A stretch of DNA of 64,000 nt, from NCBI GenBank assembly GCA_022592445.1, contig JABYQR010000082.1:62001-126000 (forward strand), read 5' to 3'. The notes beneath the pieces were generated by a model, which made no database searches, was not told the origin of the DNA, and was given only the letters and a program-made list of their open reading frames with translations. How positions within the stretch are numbered: position 1 is the stretch's first letter; the number at the start of each line of letters is the position of its first letter. A program made the position numbers and the translations under genes. This document shows positions 12,035 to 25,030 of the stretch, one piece after another. The stretch is from Cytidiella melzeri (taxonomy: Eukaryota; Basidiomycota; Agaricomycetes; Polyporales; Irpicaceae).

Positions 12035-13918
12035 ATGTCCAACTCCGACGGGGTTGCAGTGGACTGGTTTCTGTAAGTCTCACCAACTTAGGCCGTACTA
12101 TCCCTATACTGACCACTCCATCGTAGCCTCGAGGACAACTACGCGATCTTGGCATCTGGAGGTACATATTCTATGACATCTTCTGCGCCAATGTGCCACC
12201 TCTATGCAAGCATCGCAAGCTAACTAGAATTCTCCCCAACTTGTGTTATAGTCCTCTGGACCCTGGATTATCTCGACACCTTGCCGATGGAGATCCAATT
12301 CTTCTGGTCCCTGTCTGCAAAAGTGTCACTCACGACTGTCTTGTTTTTCGTCGGCCGGTATCTCTACCCGATCTACGCGTACATTCGCATATGGGATCTC
12401 CTTCGAGGAACCGTGACTGATTCGATGTGAGTCACGATACATCGCCTGCAGAGGCTTATAGCTGATAAGGGGCTCATTGGCTTAGGTGTGCGCATGTCAG
12501 TTTTCCTGGGACTGTTTTTCTGGAGGTAGCTACTATGTGTACTAGCAGTACGTATGCCACAACCGTCGTCTCTCCCTCTCCCTCTCTGCGATACTAATGC
12601 CTAGCCCGTTCTTTAGCGCTACTCTTACTGAGGGCATATGCCTTATGCAGCCAAAACCGCCTAGTGCTGGCTCTAGGTCTGGTGCTGATTCTAGGGAGAT
12701 GTGCATTCGGGTCATACGTGCGTCTTTTTGATCGCATTCAAGACCGTTGTTGTTCTGACAACCGGTGTCCTTGTGGTCTTGATAGATCAACTTGGCTTTA
12801 GAAGTTCCCGTCGCCGGTGACGGAGAGCCATTCGCGCCAAGGTGTACATGGATCCGGCCCAACGACTCCAACGATCAGTTGTTCCAAAAGTACGTTCCTA
12901 CTACTACCCGCTCTCGATCAGAACACGTAGCTAAGTCTCGGTATCGTTCCAGGTGTTGAGTCTTTCTTGCAGCGTATTGCGCTGTTTCATGATAGTGCTG
13001 ATGCCTTTTGTGTTCTCAGCGCAGCTTGTTACTCCGACTTTGGGGTTGGCACTGGATTCGTTGGTGTGTGGTGTCATCATGGCCCGGACGCTCAAACATG
13101 CCCTGGGGATGCGAAAACTAGGTCAGCAAGGTGTCAGTGGGTTGATTGTCCGAGATGGTACGTGGGTTCCTTAACATCTATGCCAAGGATAAGTCCACTA
13201 AACGAACACATTCTTTCTCGCCAGGCCTTCTCTACTTTATGTACGTCGATATTAATCTTTGTATGTTTGCACAGTTCTGCATGACGGCGATATCAACAGC
13301 GTCGTCTTACTGCTCGCTGCCTGTACTACGGCTGCCAACGTCAGTCTTATCAAATTCTCTTGAACGGCTGATCTTTCTGACCTCCTTACCGATCATAGCT
13401 TGCAGTCATCACCGGGAAGGTGTGTGATCCGCTTGTTAACACCTTTCTTCTGCATTACACAGCATTACTGACATTCTCTGTCCGCAGGGCTCAAACGCGC
13501 TAAACAGCCTCGGCCAAATAATCGTACCTTTCTTCAACACGTGAGTTCTACCGTTTCCTCGCAGTTTGGTATCCATCGGATTCTCAAGCAGCCGCGATCT
13601 TCTTCTTTTGCTTGCGATCTGTCCGCACACAACGCTGCGTTCAGCGTACCAAACATACTCGCCAGTCGACTAGTCCTCAGCGCCCGGAACTACGGCCACT
13701 TAGAGCTCTCGTCCGCTCCCACACTGGGGCTGATATCAATGCAGCAAAACAACCAGGAGGCTCGGACTCTCCGCGAGCTTCGCTTTGCACGGTTTCTAGG
13801 GAGTATCGGGGCTCCTCTGCGGTCTGGGTCGGATGCTAATGAAGATGAAGTTGAGTTGCCAGTGGATGTTGAGCTCCCCCACACCCGGGCCGGGGACTGC
13901 TATGATCACAACTCATGA
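12035..13918 (+). CDS. DUF6533 multi-helix membrane protein
   Basis: Twelve exons give 375 aa: 12035-12072, 12127-12161, 12252-12426, 12486-12547, 12617-12717, 12786-12893, 12953-13157, 13225-13240, 13300-13339, 13399-13419, 13488-13540, 13645-13918. The N-terminal block NYAILASGVLWTLDYLDTLP is the DUF6533 signature, and about seven hydrophobic helices follow. The last helices read RDGLLYFIVVLLLAACTTAA, then VPNILASRLVLSARN, the usual end of the family. The tail is short and acidic. Function of the family is unknown; it is greatly expanded in mushroom-forming fungi and sits in membranes. One intron (12894-12952) needs donor GTTCCT, since GTACGT four bases upstream leads to a stop. Microexons of 16 and 21 nt are present. 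Confidence 0.82.
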
Positions 13919-14838
13919 GTGTAGTCACTTGCCCGGACATTGCTTTCACTGCTCAGCAGAGCCAGTAACCCCAGAAACTCGGACCACCTCAACAAAATGC
14001 CTGTATATCTGCCGTTACCTTAAGAGTACTTGTAATTATTGTCTCGAGCTCAGTGACAATGGATCACTGGCAGACGTATGTTTCCAGATACTAGACCAAT
14101 GCAGATTGGAATCTAGATCCTAGTAATATTGTTTTTTCGCAAAATGGCTACAGCGTCAGGAGCCCCGTCACACCAACAACTGTTAACATCATCGTGACTC
14201 TGAAGCATGGTCCAAGCTTGGGGCAATTCGGGAAGGCGCTGCCGTTGTGCATTCTGTACGTCCATAATCTTTCAAGTTTTTCTTTCTTTAGAGATGAGCT
14301 TTCTTGTGCATAATGCTACTATAGATTACCCTGAGGTACATGGCTTGTAAGGGGATACAAATGAACCCAAGAACTCTGCTAGTGCGGAGTTTGACGTGAT
14401 TGAGAGAGTGTTAGTTTGAGCTGATGAACGGAGCATTTAAGGCCATAGTGAGGAGTGTTCGTATTTATTGAGAGCTTTCCTTGAAAGTAGCAAAGCTTGT
14501 TGGCAACAATTCGCGGTGGTCTTGACGTAGTTATGTGCTCTTGTACTTCCCGATACCACACCAGTGGGAGAGGTCGGTTGAAGTCTGAATTAACTGCCAC
14601 ACTGGCAGCTCACATTTGACTTGGGCTCGTGCCCAGCCATCTGTACCATCTGTGAAACACATGTGTTATGTACAGCAAGTTGATCATCCGTTTAAAAGCT
14701 TCAGCGGTGCCGCGGTAGTTATTTGCTCTTGCTTGCACATCCTCGGCAATCAGCGATAAAACGTGACTTACACATAAGTACTGAGACTCGAGAGCTGTGC
14801 GTCTCTGTTGACCGCACCTGTTTTTCCCTCCCCTCACA
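13919..14838. other. intergenic, 0.9 kb
   Basis: No coding frame, RNA gene or repeat could be supported. The last 30 bases before the next start codon are pyrimidine-rich. Confidence 0.4.
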
Positions 14839-17800
14839 ATGTCGGGCCCAACATCATCGGACCAACCTCAAGACACAGCTCAGCAGGCAGCAAGTACAGA
14901 TATGTCGACGATGGATGTCGATCCTGCAGCGTCACTTCGCGCATTAGCTCTGTCGACTCTGAAGAGACGAAAGATAACCACACCCAACAGTATTGACGTC
15001 TCCGCCAGTATTCCTACACGCCCTATCATCAACGACAACTCGATACAACTCAACTATGGTACTGACGAGCCATCGTCTGGCGCGTCTTTTGTAGATTCCT
15101 CCGCTGCAGGAACTTCTTCTCCTGCTCGATCCCCACCGCCACCTATACCCCCTCAAACCACAGCTATGGAAGTGGACGATGATTTGGAGGAAGGGGAAAT
15201 CAGCGACTCCGAATCTACGCCAGCGCCGAAAACAACACCAGCAATCCCTCCAAAGACTGTCCCTGCGAAACCTCGGCCGACCGCTCTCAATCTTCCCATG
15301 AGACCACCTGCTTCATCTCCATTGGCTACTTCTTCGCAACTCCCAAAGACAGGAACAACGGTTGATTCACTCCCAGAGCCTCCGGCATCTGCTTCTGTGC
15401 AATCTACCGCTTCAGTCCAACGTTTTACTCCGTCTGACTATAAAATGGACCTCGCAGACGACTTTGAGATCAGGCCAGGCCTTAAGAGTCAGCCATCAAA
15501 CGCCTGCTTGTCATGTCAATTGCTAACGTAGCTATCCACAGTGACGCAAACGCAATACGATACGGCAAAAGATCTAGTTCTCGATCTTCTCGGCTGGGGC
15601 GTTCCTCCAGAGTACCTTGTCGGATGTGGTCTGAGCCGGGAAATCATCTATTTTGTTTTTCTTGAACTTAACCTGCGGCTCCCCACAAATCTTGATACTT
15701 CAGGACTACCACCTCCGACTACGGGCCCAAGTGTGCCTGTCCATTATGCATCACCTGAACCAATATCCCCGGCTGCATCTTCTTTCCACCGACAACGCTC
15801 TCAGTCCATTGCTTCGACGCGGCAGTCTCAAGGCCACCCAAGTCTGCCACAGAAGCCGAGTGCACCGCAAGGGAGGACAGTAGGCGATGGAGCATCTCTA
15901 TCCGCAACAGCTACGCTCGGTACACCTTCGACACCTGCAACACCTGAAACTGCAACGAGTCTCATTGATATGGAGCTACAGAGACGCCAAGAACTTCTTG
16001 CCCGCAAGGCGGTTCTGGCCTCTCGTAAATCGAAGCAGGCGTCCAGTACCACCAGTACTCCTACTTCTGTCACGACCACGACGCGCGTCACACTTGAGTC
16101 GAGAATCAGCGATCCCAAACAAGCTGAAACAGTGGCATCTGTGCCGAAGCAAGCTGTGGACGATTTCCTGAATAGCATCGGCTCCGCGGCAGCCGAATCG
16201 TCTTCACAAACCATCCATGATGATGAAATGGACGTCGACGGACCGATTCCTGGTTTATCAGCAACTATCCCAACCTCTGCCCAGCTTATACCCTCTCGGA
16301 AATTGTCAGAAGCCCCTTCAACTGCGGCCTCGGACGTCTTGTCAAGCAACGTTGCTTTTCCGTCAATGTCTGATTCGGAATCGTCGAACCGAAGATTGTC
16401 AGTTGTACGCAACGCGAATGGCCGATCTATGAGCCGATCTGACGAGAAGAGCGACACTTCTGACCCTCAGACTCGAGAGCCCTCACTGGGACCCAGACGG
16501 GGGACGAAGCGTCCGGTTGCTGCTGATTTCGTTGACATGGAACCTGGCTCTTCTCGCTCGCATTTTTCAGGTTACACGGACTACTACGGAGCACACCACG
16601 TCCCACGTAGACGGCCACAGTCCTTTGCTGGTGTGACGACTTCAAGACGGATGGTCATCCACTTAAGCGACACCTCAGAAGATGACGAGGACGAAAGCGC
16701 GGAGGACACAGGGCCTAGCGTAGCCCATTCCCATCGCCCACATCATCGTTCGCGACACGGTAATCGACTGGCTGTGGCCAGTTCAGCCCCTACCATTGGT
16801 TCACCGAATGGCGCTAGCACGCCGGCTGCTCTCCTAGAGAAAGAACAGGAAATCAAGAAGATGAGAGAGATGATAGCGCTGCGGGAACGCGCTCGCAAGG
16901 ACAAGCTTGCTGCTGTGAGTGGCCGAGGGCTTGCTGCTGGTCAAGATAATTCACTGAACTGTATCATACCAGACATCCAAGGGATCTACGCCTCCTGTCG
17001 TGGTGAACGGAGAGGAAGCAAAGCCAGTTACTATCAAGCAGGAAGAAGACGACAACGCGGCATCTGTATCATTCACATATACCACTTCGTCATCGTTCAG
17101 ACTCAAAGACGAGTCAGATGGTCATACTGGCGAGTCTGGTAAGTATTTTGACGCTACAGGTACTATGCTAAGCTGACTTGTCACTAGAAACCCCTGCGCC
17201 CGGTGAATTTGTAACTACCACAGGTCCTCTACTTATTGGCCTTTGATGCTCGTTATGCTCAATTTCATCCTTAGATTCAAATCCGCCACCTGGAGAACAC
17301 TGCGGAACGGGTGACCAAGGTGTGTCATCTTCCCTTCCCGTTCCTAGGCCTACAATTGCTTTGTCCTCACATCCACCTTTACACCCTACGCTGGTCTTGC
17401 TTCGCTCATTAATCTCGGTAACCCTGACGGACGACATATATTCTATCGGTGGTACTGACGATCCTCACAGCTGAAGTTCAACAAGAGAGTGTGGCGGCAG
17501 CCCCTACTACCACTGTCTGTGCTGCTCAGCTTACGGCGATTGCAATCGTTGCTTAACTGTACTTTTCTCCTTTTATCATCCTTTCTATTCCTTTCGTCTC
17601 CTTCTACCAACAACCTCTCTTCGCTTGCGTTGTTCGTTGTGTTTCTCCTTGTCCATCACAGATCACGGCCACCACGGTCTCCCCGGAGGAAACAAGCAAA
17701 TCACCCGTGGACAGCGTGTATGTCGGCGTTGGTGACTCCGCCTCGGAGAACCCGTCGGCCCAGGTGCGTTTCACTTGCGTTTGTTGACCCCTCTCTTTCC

Positions 17801-18516
17801 GGAGAACTTCTGGTGCATGGGATCTCCGCTGATCACCTTGCCCATTTCCAACATTTACAGGACTTTGGGATCCCTCACAACAGCCCAGGAAGCAGTCAAT
17901 TCGTTGCATACCGCTCACCTCTGTCTTCATATCCCCTTCTGCGTGCACACTCACCACGATCTTTGGCAGACTCCTCATCCTCCTCAGGAACGGACCCATA
18001 TAGCGCGGTTTTGAACCCACCACTGCGAGAACGACCGGATTCTGATGACCCCTTAGTTCTAATTGGCATAAATTTGAGAACCATGAAAGCGGCCGCTGTT
18101 AACAGATGGCTCTCAGATCCGTCAAGACGGCTCTGTCGATACGAAGTCCCAGGAGGCGGAGAGTGCCGCGACCGAAATTGCGAGGACATTCACCCTTCGC
18201 TTGCGTGGATGGTGGAACCGAGTGGTACGCCGTCATTTCTTCGGACCGCTGTCACTCATATCTTTATCCCTAACCTACCCCCTTCATTCACTCATCGATT
18301 CCTTCTTACGCCCTACCCGTTCTTTTCAACCCCTGTTTTTCTACCCCTGCAGATGAGGAAACGGCTCGGCATCTCTATGCTGGGCTACCCAAGAGTTCGC
18401 CAGTGACGCTGGAGCAGCTGCAAACGGCTCTGCAAGAGGCCCGGCATCCAGACGTGGACTATCACGCGCGCACTCGGAATGCGCTGGACACGCTGGGGTT
18501 GCGGACCCAGCCTTGA
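14839..18516 (+). CDS. zf-C3H1 domain protein, Red1/ZFC3H1-like
   Basis: Nine exons give 980 aa: 14839-15487, 15542-16914, 16973-17138, 17188-17223, 17275-17319, 17471-17514, 17662-17763, 17861-18224, 18353-18516. The N-terminal half is Pro/Ser/Thr-rich with an acidic EEGEIS motif. A folded block LGWGVPPEYLVGCGLSREII follows exon 2's start. A short basic helix KKMREMIALRERARKDKLAA ends exon 2. Near the C-terminus a CCCH cluster reads CRYEVPGGGECRDRNCEDIH (C-x9-C-x4-C-x3-H), typical of the putative zinc finger PF10650 in Red1/ZFC3H1. In other organisms those proteins scaffold nuclear RNA decay (MTREC/PAXT). Linkage to that complex here is inference. The exons between 17188 and 17763 are small and the least certain part. 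Confidence 0.75.
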
Positions 18517-19283
18517 TTCGGAAAAAAAATACAGAGCAAAGAAAAAATACAGACTCGTTCACGATGTTGAAGAGCGCGCAGCGCCACCAGACGGACGATT
18601 CGTTCGTTTTGGTTTTTTGGACTTGCCCACGTTTCGTGTCATTTGCTGTTGTGTGCCTGCCTAGTATCGATGTACGCTTGTTTGATCACAAAATGTAGAA
18701 CGCTATTCACTCATTCAACGCAGCCGATCAATCTCGCTGAGCTGAAGTTTGCACATTCACGTATACGTACGCGTCATTCTTCACATGTGCTTCCGCTTCT
18801 CACTTGCCCATGTTGAGTGGCAGTAGAACAAGAAGTTACTAAGAAGAGTCAGAAGCGCGTTCAAAAGCCAACTCTGACCTCTCCTAATACGCCATTGCAG
18901 AAAGACTGAAGGAGACGTTTCAGTGCTGGGGCGAATTCGAAAGAGCTAGTAATTCATCCACTGCATGAGAAAACAGCATACAGTGCGTGCTAAGAATGTA
19001 CATGGAAAAGATCGTCAACCGTAGACGGATTGTCAAAAGAACAAAGCCCTAGGATTAAATGCCTCTGGTGCGAACGAGAACTCGAAATGTTCGTAAGAAG
19101 GCGTGAAAGAAAAATGGTGGAATATCGTAGCAGTTAGATCAGCAAGGGAATTACCGAGAACGGTCATGATATGATTGTATAAGATCAAAGTCCGTGAGGA
19201 TTAGGTGCGGATAACCGAACCGAACCTGCATTTCGTGAACAAACCAACTGTGGGGGTTGGGCGCACTCGGCGACATTTTCGCT
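18517..19283. other. intergenic between convergent genes
   Basis: Convergent 3' ends; A-rich runs just after 18516 (AAAAAAAATAC and a second copy) may be part of the polyadenylation region. No other feature seen. Confidence 0.4.
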
Positions 19284-20235
19284 TCAAATCATTAACGTCA
19301 CAGAGAGGGCGACGACTGCGAAGGTGAGGCACGAGTTGGAGCGTATCCAAGATACTGCGTTGGATGTCTGTTGAGCTGAGGCGGAGCTGTTGCTCGATGA
19401 GGTGGGCAGAGGAGAGTTGACCGAGCCAGAGATCGTGGTCGGCAAGAGTTGCGAAGGCGTGGAAAGCAAGCTCACGGAGGTCGATGAGACTAGTGCAGAC
19501 GACCCAGTGATAGTGCTCGTGACAGGTACGCTCAAGGGAGTCGAGGTTGGGCTCGAGGTAGTGCTGGGGGGCTCACTGGTGATAGGAGGGACGAGTGACG
19601 GTGAGGAAGACAGCGGGGGAGCTGTCGAAACCGAGGCCGAAGCTGAGGACGAGGCTGCACTAGTGGTGATCGTGAACTCAGGGCCGTTGTTTCCTGAGTC
19701 GCCGAACACTAAGAAGACAGATAAGCACGCCGAAACTAGCACGAATATGATTGAAGACGTACAAACAAGGAAGTACTTCCCAGCGGTCACATTGGGAGCG
19801 ACAACGTTGACTGAGCCACTCGTGATGTTAAAGTTCTGTGCCAACGGAGTATCTGCAGAGAGACAGTGAGGATTACGCATACTAGGTAAATGGTGACTAG
19901 ACTAACCAAGCTGAAGGTGTTCGTCTCCATTTGCGTCAAATTGTCCCAACACCACTTGTCCGATAATGTTCGTGATGTTGGCAGGTGGAGGTAAGCCCGA
20001 CGTATCCCTGTGAGCAAATAAGGTTAATGAGCTGTACGCGACGACAAATCCAGCTGAAGTGATTGCCTTACCAGGTAACCTGGTACGTGTTACCGACAAC
20101 CCAGACTGTGTCCGCGGTTGGGCTGGTCATCTTCGGAGCAACGACGTCTCGCTTTTGAACGACATCAGCGACAAATGGTGCTGCGAAGGCTGTCGCGAGG
20201 ATAGACGAGAACGTGACGATCTTGGCGAACAACAT
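19284..20235 (-). CDS. secreted Kre9/Knh1-like GPI-anchored Ser/Thr-rich protein
   Basis: Exons 20235-20072, 20007-19907, 19852-19763 and 19708-19284 give 259 aa. A signal peptide (MLFAKIVTFSSILATAFA) is followed by a Lys-Arg site. An Ig-like Kre9/Knh1 N-terminal domain then runs from TSPTADTVWVVGNTYQVTWD through GQVVLGQFDANGDEHLQL to GKYFLVLFGDSGNNGPEFTI. The second half is a long Ser/Thr/Pro stalk, probably O-mannosylated. The C-terminus is hydrophobic (SCLTFAVVALSVTLMI), fitting a GPI-anchor signal. Family members act at the cell surface and are linked to beta-1,6-glucan and wall assembly; the exact role is not shown here. A CTATAAGA box lies about 110 bp upstream (near 20345, minus strand). 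Confidence 0.85.
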
Positions 20236-22367
20236 GGTGTCGTGCAACGTCGAAAGGGTAAGGCTACGTGGGGACTGAGTAGCTCGACGTGAAGGGAGGA
20301 AGAGACTCGACTTCGAACAGACATGTCAGTGGTGTCGCTGGGTCTTATAGTCCCGCTCACCTGACGCGCATCAAAACATCAATGCCCGATGTGACAGAAC
20401 AAGATCTGCTGTGATAGGCAGGTCTTTTTGATTGATGTGCCAGAGTTTGTGGCCATTGTCAAAGTTAGCGGCCAAACGTTGCACGTCGAGCCGTAAAGTA
20501 AAGAACTGCTACATACTTTAACTCAGAGGTAGTGATCGCCTTGACTAAGTTCACTCGGAAGTAGAAATACGGCAGAAACCAGCTCAACTGTGAGGAATTA
20601 TAACACAGAGGTCAGCACCATACGGTACAGTATAGGGACAGTGTAAGGCTAGCCAACGCTGTCAAGATACTCACGGTGTCCCTATATAGTATCACAGGCG
20701 TTGTCCACAGTAAGCATGATTGGCATCACCGTGTCAAGACCTGAATTTTTGGCTCTGTATACTCCTTGAAGTAAGTCGATTTTACCGACGACAGCCTTGT
20801 TGGTCCCACTCTGCCAGTCCTTACAATGATTACGATATGAAATTTGAATTCTGAGTTGACGCTAAAGCGAGAGAGCCGCGATACCCCACTGGCATGCTAT
20901 GCATTAATACACCTAACTTGCCAGTGGGTGGAGCCTTTAGCAGCAGCCGAGTCGAGACGGCGAACATCGCCTCAGCATGGTAGATCTTGCACGCTGAAGA
21001 ATTGGAAGACTTGCTCGTTAAAATGGGATCTAACCTCGAAGGTTATCAGTTCAGACGTTCGACATTCGCTTACTATCATACTAGTAGTAGTAATGCTCAC
21101 CACTAGACTTTTCTTCGTGTTTTGGTTCGAGGTTTCACTTGACTTTGAGGAGCGTCATTTCTTCCGTCCGAGTCATGCATATATTACGCGCACCAGTGAG
21201 CAAAGTTGCTCAGGCTGTATCAAAGCTGTGAGAAGACGACAACGGTATTTGGATCACACTCGGTTTTTCCAATAGTATACACGCATGCAGGCCAGCCTGA
21301 GTGCATAACCACGCCACTGTTGTCTGTAGTATGGTTATAACCGTGACGATGTCCTCATTTTCACTTGCACCTGCAAGTCTGATCAAAAGCATGCCCTACG
21401 TAGACCGCGGTCACGCAGCTAATTTTGAATTTTCGCACCTCGAAGTGAGACAGAGATCCTGAGGCACGAAGGTTGAACGCCCGTCGACTCTGCCTCGGGG
21501 AGACTAACCTCGAAACGCGATTGTTCACATTTCCTGCTGGCGCAGATTTCCTCAGGTGGCCGACGAGTCTGGTACAGCGGCACCAACATAATGGTCATCT
21601 TGCCACGTCAAAACGGATTGCACGCAGCTGCTGTACAAGCGAGTGGTAGGTCAGTGTGAAGCGAGGAAGAGGTCCAAGCCAGATCATGCGAAGAGGTGGT
21701 ACATTGTCGCCGTATCTCTGAGCCCCATGTACTGATTCGACATTTCTTCTTCGTCTTACTAGTGGTCGCCAAGGTGGTAGCTGTAGCAGTTCTTCAAAGT
21801 TCAAAACTCGGGCTCAGATTTTGAGAACATGGAACGCAAAATGCTGAATACTTAGTAGTAGAGGCTTACCGTTTGAGATAGGTTTCGGCTGTAGCCTCAT
21901 TAGTGCATCAGTACTCGATGTGATTCGTGAGTTAGGTCTACTAGCAGCCCCTTACCGGGATTTTGTTCAAGTTCTCCATACCGATGACTGCGAGCATCCC
22001 CGCACGTTGTACAGCCTGATGCAGTACAAACAGCTGACACGTGAGTGAAACGCGTGAGGACGCAACGCTGTCAATCTGAATTTTGAATTTCGTTATCCTC
22101 CGCTGGAGGATGCTAAGAGGTCTAGCCTGAGGTACGTCTACAAAAACAAAATAGCACTAGCGCTACAAACAGAATGCGACCAATCCCAGAACCATTGCCT
22201 GCTGGAAGGAGAGGACGCGTAAGTAAAGGCTACAACATGGGGACCAATCTGCTGGAGACCGGTCTTCTACTGATCATTCATCTAAAATGAGGGTGGTGGC
22301 TGGGGCAAGGGGGGCGGACCCGGGAGATTGAAGGAGTGGGTAGTTCCTGAAAGGGAACAGTGCAAAA
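20236..22367. other. intergenic, 2.1 kb
   Basis: Divided by short non-conserved frames only; none shows a domain. Holds the promoter of the GPI protein gene at its left edge and a small inverted repeat (20631-20686, listed separately). No RNA gene was recognised. Confidence 0.4.
20631..20686. repeat. 10 bp perfect inverted repeat
   Basis: TATAGGGACA at 20631-20640 and its exact complement TGTCCCTATA at 20677-20686, 36 bp apart. Similarity outside the core is weak. It could be a hairpin or the ends of a tiny decayed element; no target duplication is visible. Confidence 0.4.
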
Positions 22368-22905
22368 CTAGACGTAGTTCCAGCTGATGGAGAGAACACC
22401 CTGATCCAAGTTGCCTAGCTCCTCGAACAGACTCGGGGTGAGATCTGTTATTGGACGTTAACGCAACCCAGGCTTTGATCATAAAGTAGTGTACATACCC
22501 AAACCCATACCGCTACAGCCAGGGCACTCGTCAGCAACGGTGCCGACTGCTGTCGCACCAGTCTCGGTGTTGGTAATTTTGATTTTCTGGAGAATAAAAT
22601 AAGCATAGGCCCAGCCAATGTGGGCGCGTCGTCGAGTGCGCACCTTTCCGCAGTGTGCACCGCCGTCGTAGATGTCCGACGCGAGAGCAATGACCTTGTC
22701 AGAGTTCACGTTCGTCCAGCCACATGCGCCAAGGCCTGTGTCAAACCAAGTAGCCTGCAAGGAGACATGGTCAATCAGCCTACCAGCATTGACACAGGAA
22801 GGGCGCTGGGAGACTTACGCTTGCTGCACGCTTCTCAAGGGGGGACGCGACGGAGGCGAGAGCCAGAGCGGAGAGGGCAACAAAAGCAGCAGCGAGGCGA
22901 ACCAT
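22368..22905 (-). CDS. small secreted double-psi beta-barrel (expansin/barwin-like) protein
   Basis: Exons 22905-22819, 22754-22644, 22586-22499 and 22444-22368 give 120 aa. It has a signal peptide (MVRLAAAFVALSALALASVA) with a Lys-Arg processing site. A compact double-psi beta-barrel follows: ATWFDTGLGACGWTN, then a conserved GGAHCGK, then KIKITNTETG, then VADECPGCSGMGLDLTP, then SLFEELGNLDQGVLSISW. The D-x-C-P-x-C motif and paired cysteines match RlpA/expansin-like fungal proteins. Such proteins are secreted and have been tied to wall loosening or host and substrate contact; no catalytic claim is made. Full length for the family. A TATATAAG box lies at about 23040-23050 (minus strand), roughly 140 bp upstream. 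Confidence 0.88.
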
Positions 22906-25030
22906 GATGGAGGACTGTAGTGAAAGTGGAGGATGGGGTAGGGAGTGGATGAAGTCGCCGGAGGACTGAGAGTGGGTGGCAGACGTCTAGACAAGGGTCG
23001 CTAGAGGCACTGAGCAAGACCTCTGAACGCTTTCAGGCCATCTTATATAGGAGCAGTGACCTGCATAGTACTTGCGCTTGAGCATGTAAGTAAAAGAGGT
23101 AGGAACAGGATTGGCCATTTCTCGAGGCAGCTGCCAGTGAAATACAGAGAACCCTAAAAAAAAAGTAGCTGAAATACCTCGGAAGATCTGGGATGATTTT
23201 GAGGGTGCGTTGTGAGTTCATCACAAGACGAACTGGAGTTGGTAGCAGTGCTCGCAAATTGATGCAGATTCCAGACCGCCGAGTGTCGGAAAGAGGGATG
23301 CTGAAGGAAGCTAATTAGCATAGGCCAGGAACCGGAACAAACAAATGTATATCACCTATAGCGCTCGTCCTCCTAACACTTCGAAGCGCTTACATGGCCG
23401 AAGTAATAGCAAGGCGAATAGACCAAGAACTGAGAAGATGAAATCGAGCAGTAATATGGGAATGGCCGCAATTGCGTTGAATGGATACCCAGAGGCCGCG
23501 GTTCGAGCCAATGGCAACTCCACGCAGCCAGATGCGGGCTAGGCAGTGCCATATACCGTCAGTGCAGGTGTGGACCAAATTTGAGCGCTGTGAGCTTTGA
23601 GCACCGAAAAACGTGAAACGTTACATCGTGTACCTGTCTGCGGCCGAAATGACAAACACACCCTATGCCTCTCGGGAAAGATCCCATGGTTTTCTTTTAT
23701 TAGAACCCTCTTGTAGAGGACCCTCAATTCCATTTGGTATTTGTAGCCACAGATGCTGACGAACCACTCAATTACCATTCATGCAGCGCTTTGAGCACAT
23801 GCGCCATCTTGACTTGATCTCCGAGCACCTTGGACGAGCCTGGACAAGGAGAAGTTATGGTTTCTTGTGTGCGTGTCTACTGTAAGTAGACTGCGCCAAT
23901 TTGAAAAATCAATGATGACGCATGAAAAAAGGCTCGTTACACAGGACTGAGTTTCATGACGTGTTTCGCCAAGCCGGTAGATGGAAATTGCGTGAAGGTG
24001 GATCGCAGACGGCCCAGGCAAAAGCAAGAATCCAAAGTGGCGAAAGCTCTGCTGTCTGTGCGCGGGTAAAAACATCATGACGACAACACCCCAAAATTGT
24101 GAGAGCGCACTATTTATTACTCGCAACGCGTGCTGTCGAGCAGGACTGTCTTCGATATGTATGGTAGGGAGAGACGGACGACAGATTCTATGGGTTTCAG
24201 TCGTTCTAGTAAACCTGTGTGCGTGAGTGAGAGAGAGAGAGAGAATTCAATCAAGCAGAATGCAATACTTAAGCGCCGTGTACGACCTTGAGCTGCAGAG
24301 TGTACTTCGCGACTGGTTTTGTACTCATGGATGCCGGATACGCTCGACAATATCCGAAATTGCCATTAAAGCGCTGGCGACGATACTCTGGTTACGCCTC
24401 GCCTGACCACCGACAAAGCGACTTACGCAGAGCAATTCTGAAGATGAATTCGTGTACACCGTGGATTATCGTACGTACACCTGCATGCTACGCAGGTGCA
24501 CGCCCCATAGCTCAATCCACGTTCTGAAATAATGAACACCATATTCAAGGTCTAACAGCACCACAGCTCAGTTTGAAGGCCAAGTTGCAAGAGACGTCGG
24601 AGACTTACCTTGTCAGCGGTCATAACTTTTCGAAAATGCGCTACTAAGATGCACCAGAGGCAAAGACAGCCTTGGGTCGCCCTCCGTTATTGTAGTAGAA
24701 GAGCTTATAGCATAGGTAGATAACAACCCGAACGTCGAGCTGAGACTCGGAGACTTCGATCATGAAGGTCTACTTCAAGTTGAAGTCCGGGAAATTGAGA
24801 CATTGCAAGGCGCCGCAGGCGGCCCGCGCTGAGTAGTGCCGATATCCCGAAAGACTTTCGGTAATCCCCGCGCGCCCGTATACTATGACATACCGCCGCG
24901 CCCCAGCCAACTTCTAACCCCGACTTCAACTTGAAGAAGTTGCAGTACATAGCACGGTAGCACAATAGTCGACTCGCAGGCAGCCTATATCCCTTGAACT
25001 GCACAGTAGCATCTTGGTAAAAGCGCCAGC
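22906..25030. other. intergenic, 2.1 kb
   Basis: Contains the promoter of the barrel-protein gene, a short GA-rich run at about 24226-24245, and an inverted-repeat structure at 24773-24936 (listed separately). Open frames here are short and lack recognisable domains. Confidence 0.4.
24773..24936. repeat. inverted repeat with central hairpin
   Basis: The 15 bp sequence CTTCAAGTTGAAGTC at 24773-24787 recurs in reverse complement at 24922-24936. Midway, CCGAAAG-A-CTTTCGG (24847-24861) is a perfect 7 bp stem. The outer arm is itself nearly palindromic, which makes chance pairing easier. Total span 164 bp, MITE-like in size, but no target duplication was found. Confidence 0.45.

Noticed and set aside
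19390..19869. 159-codon open frame on the plus strand
   Set aside because: Antisense of the Ser/Thr stalk of the GPI protein, whose exons join in phase on the minus strand.
20844..21275. 143-codon open frame on the plus strand
   Set aside because: No domain or splice support; contains an odd mixed composition typical of chance frames.
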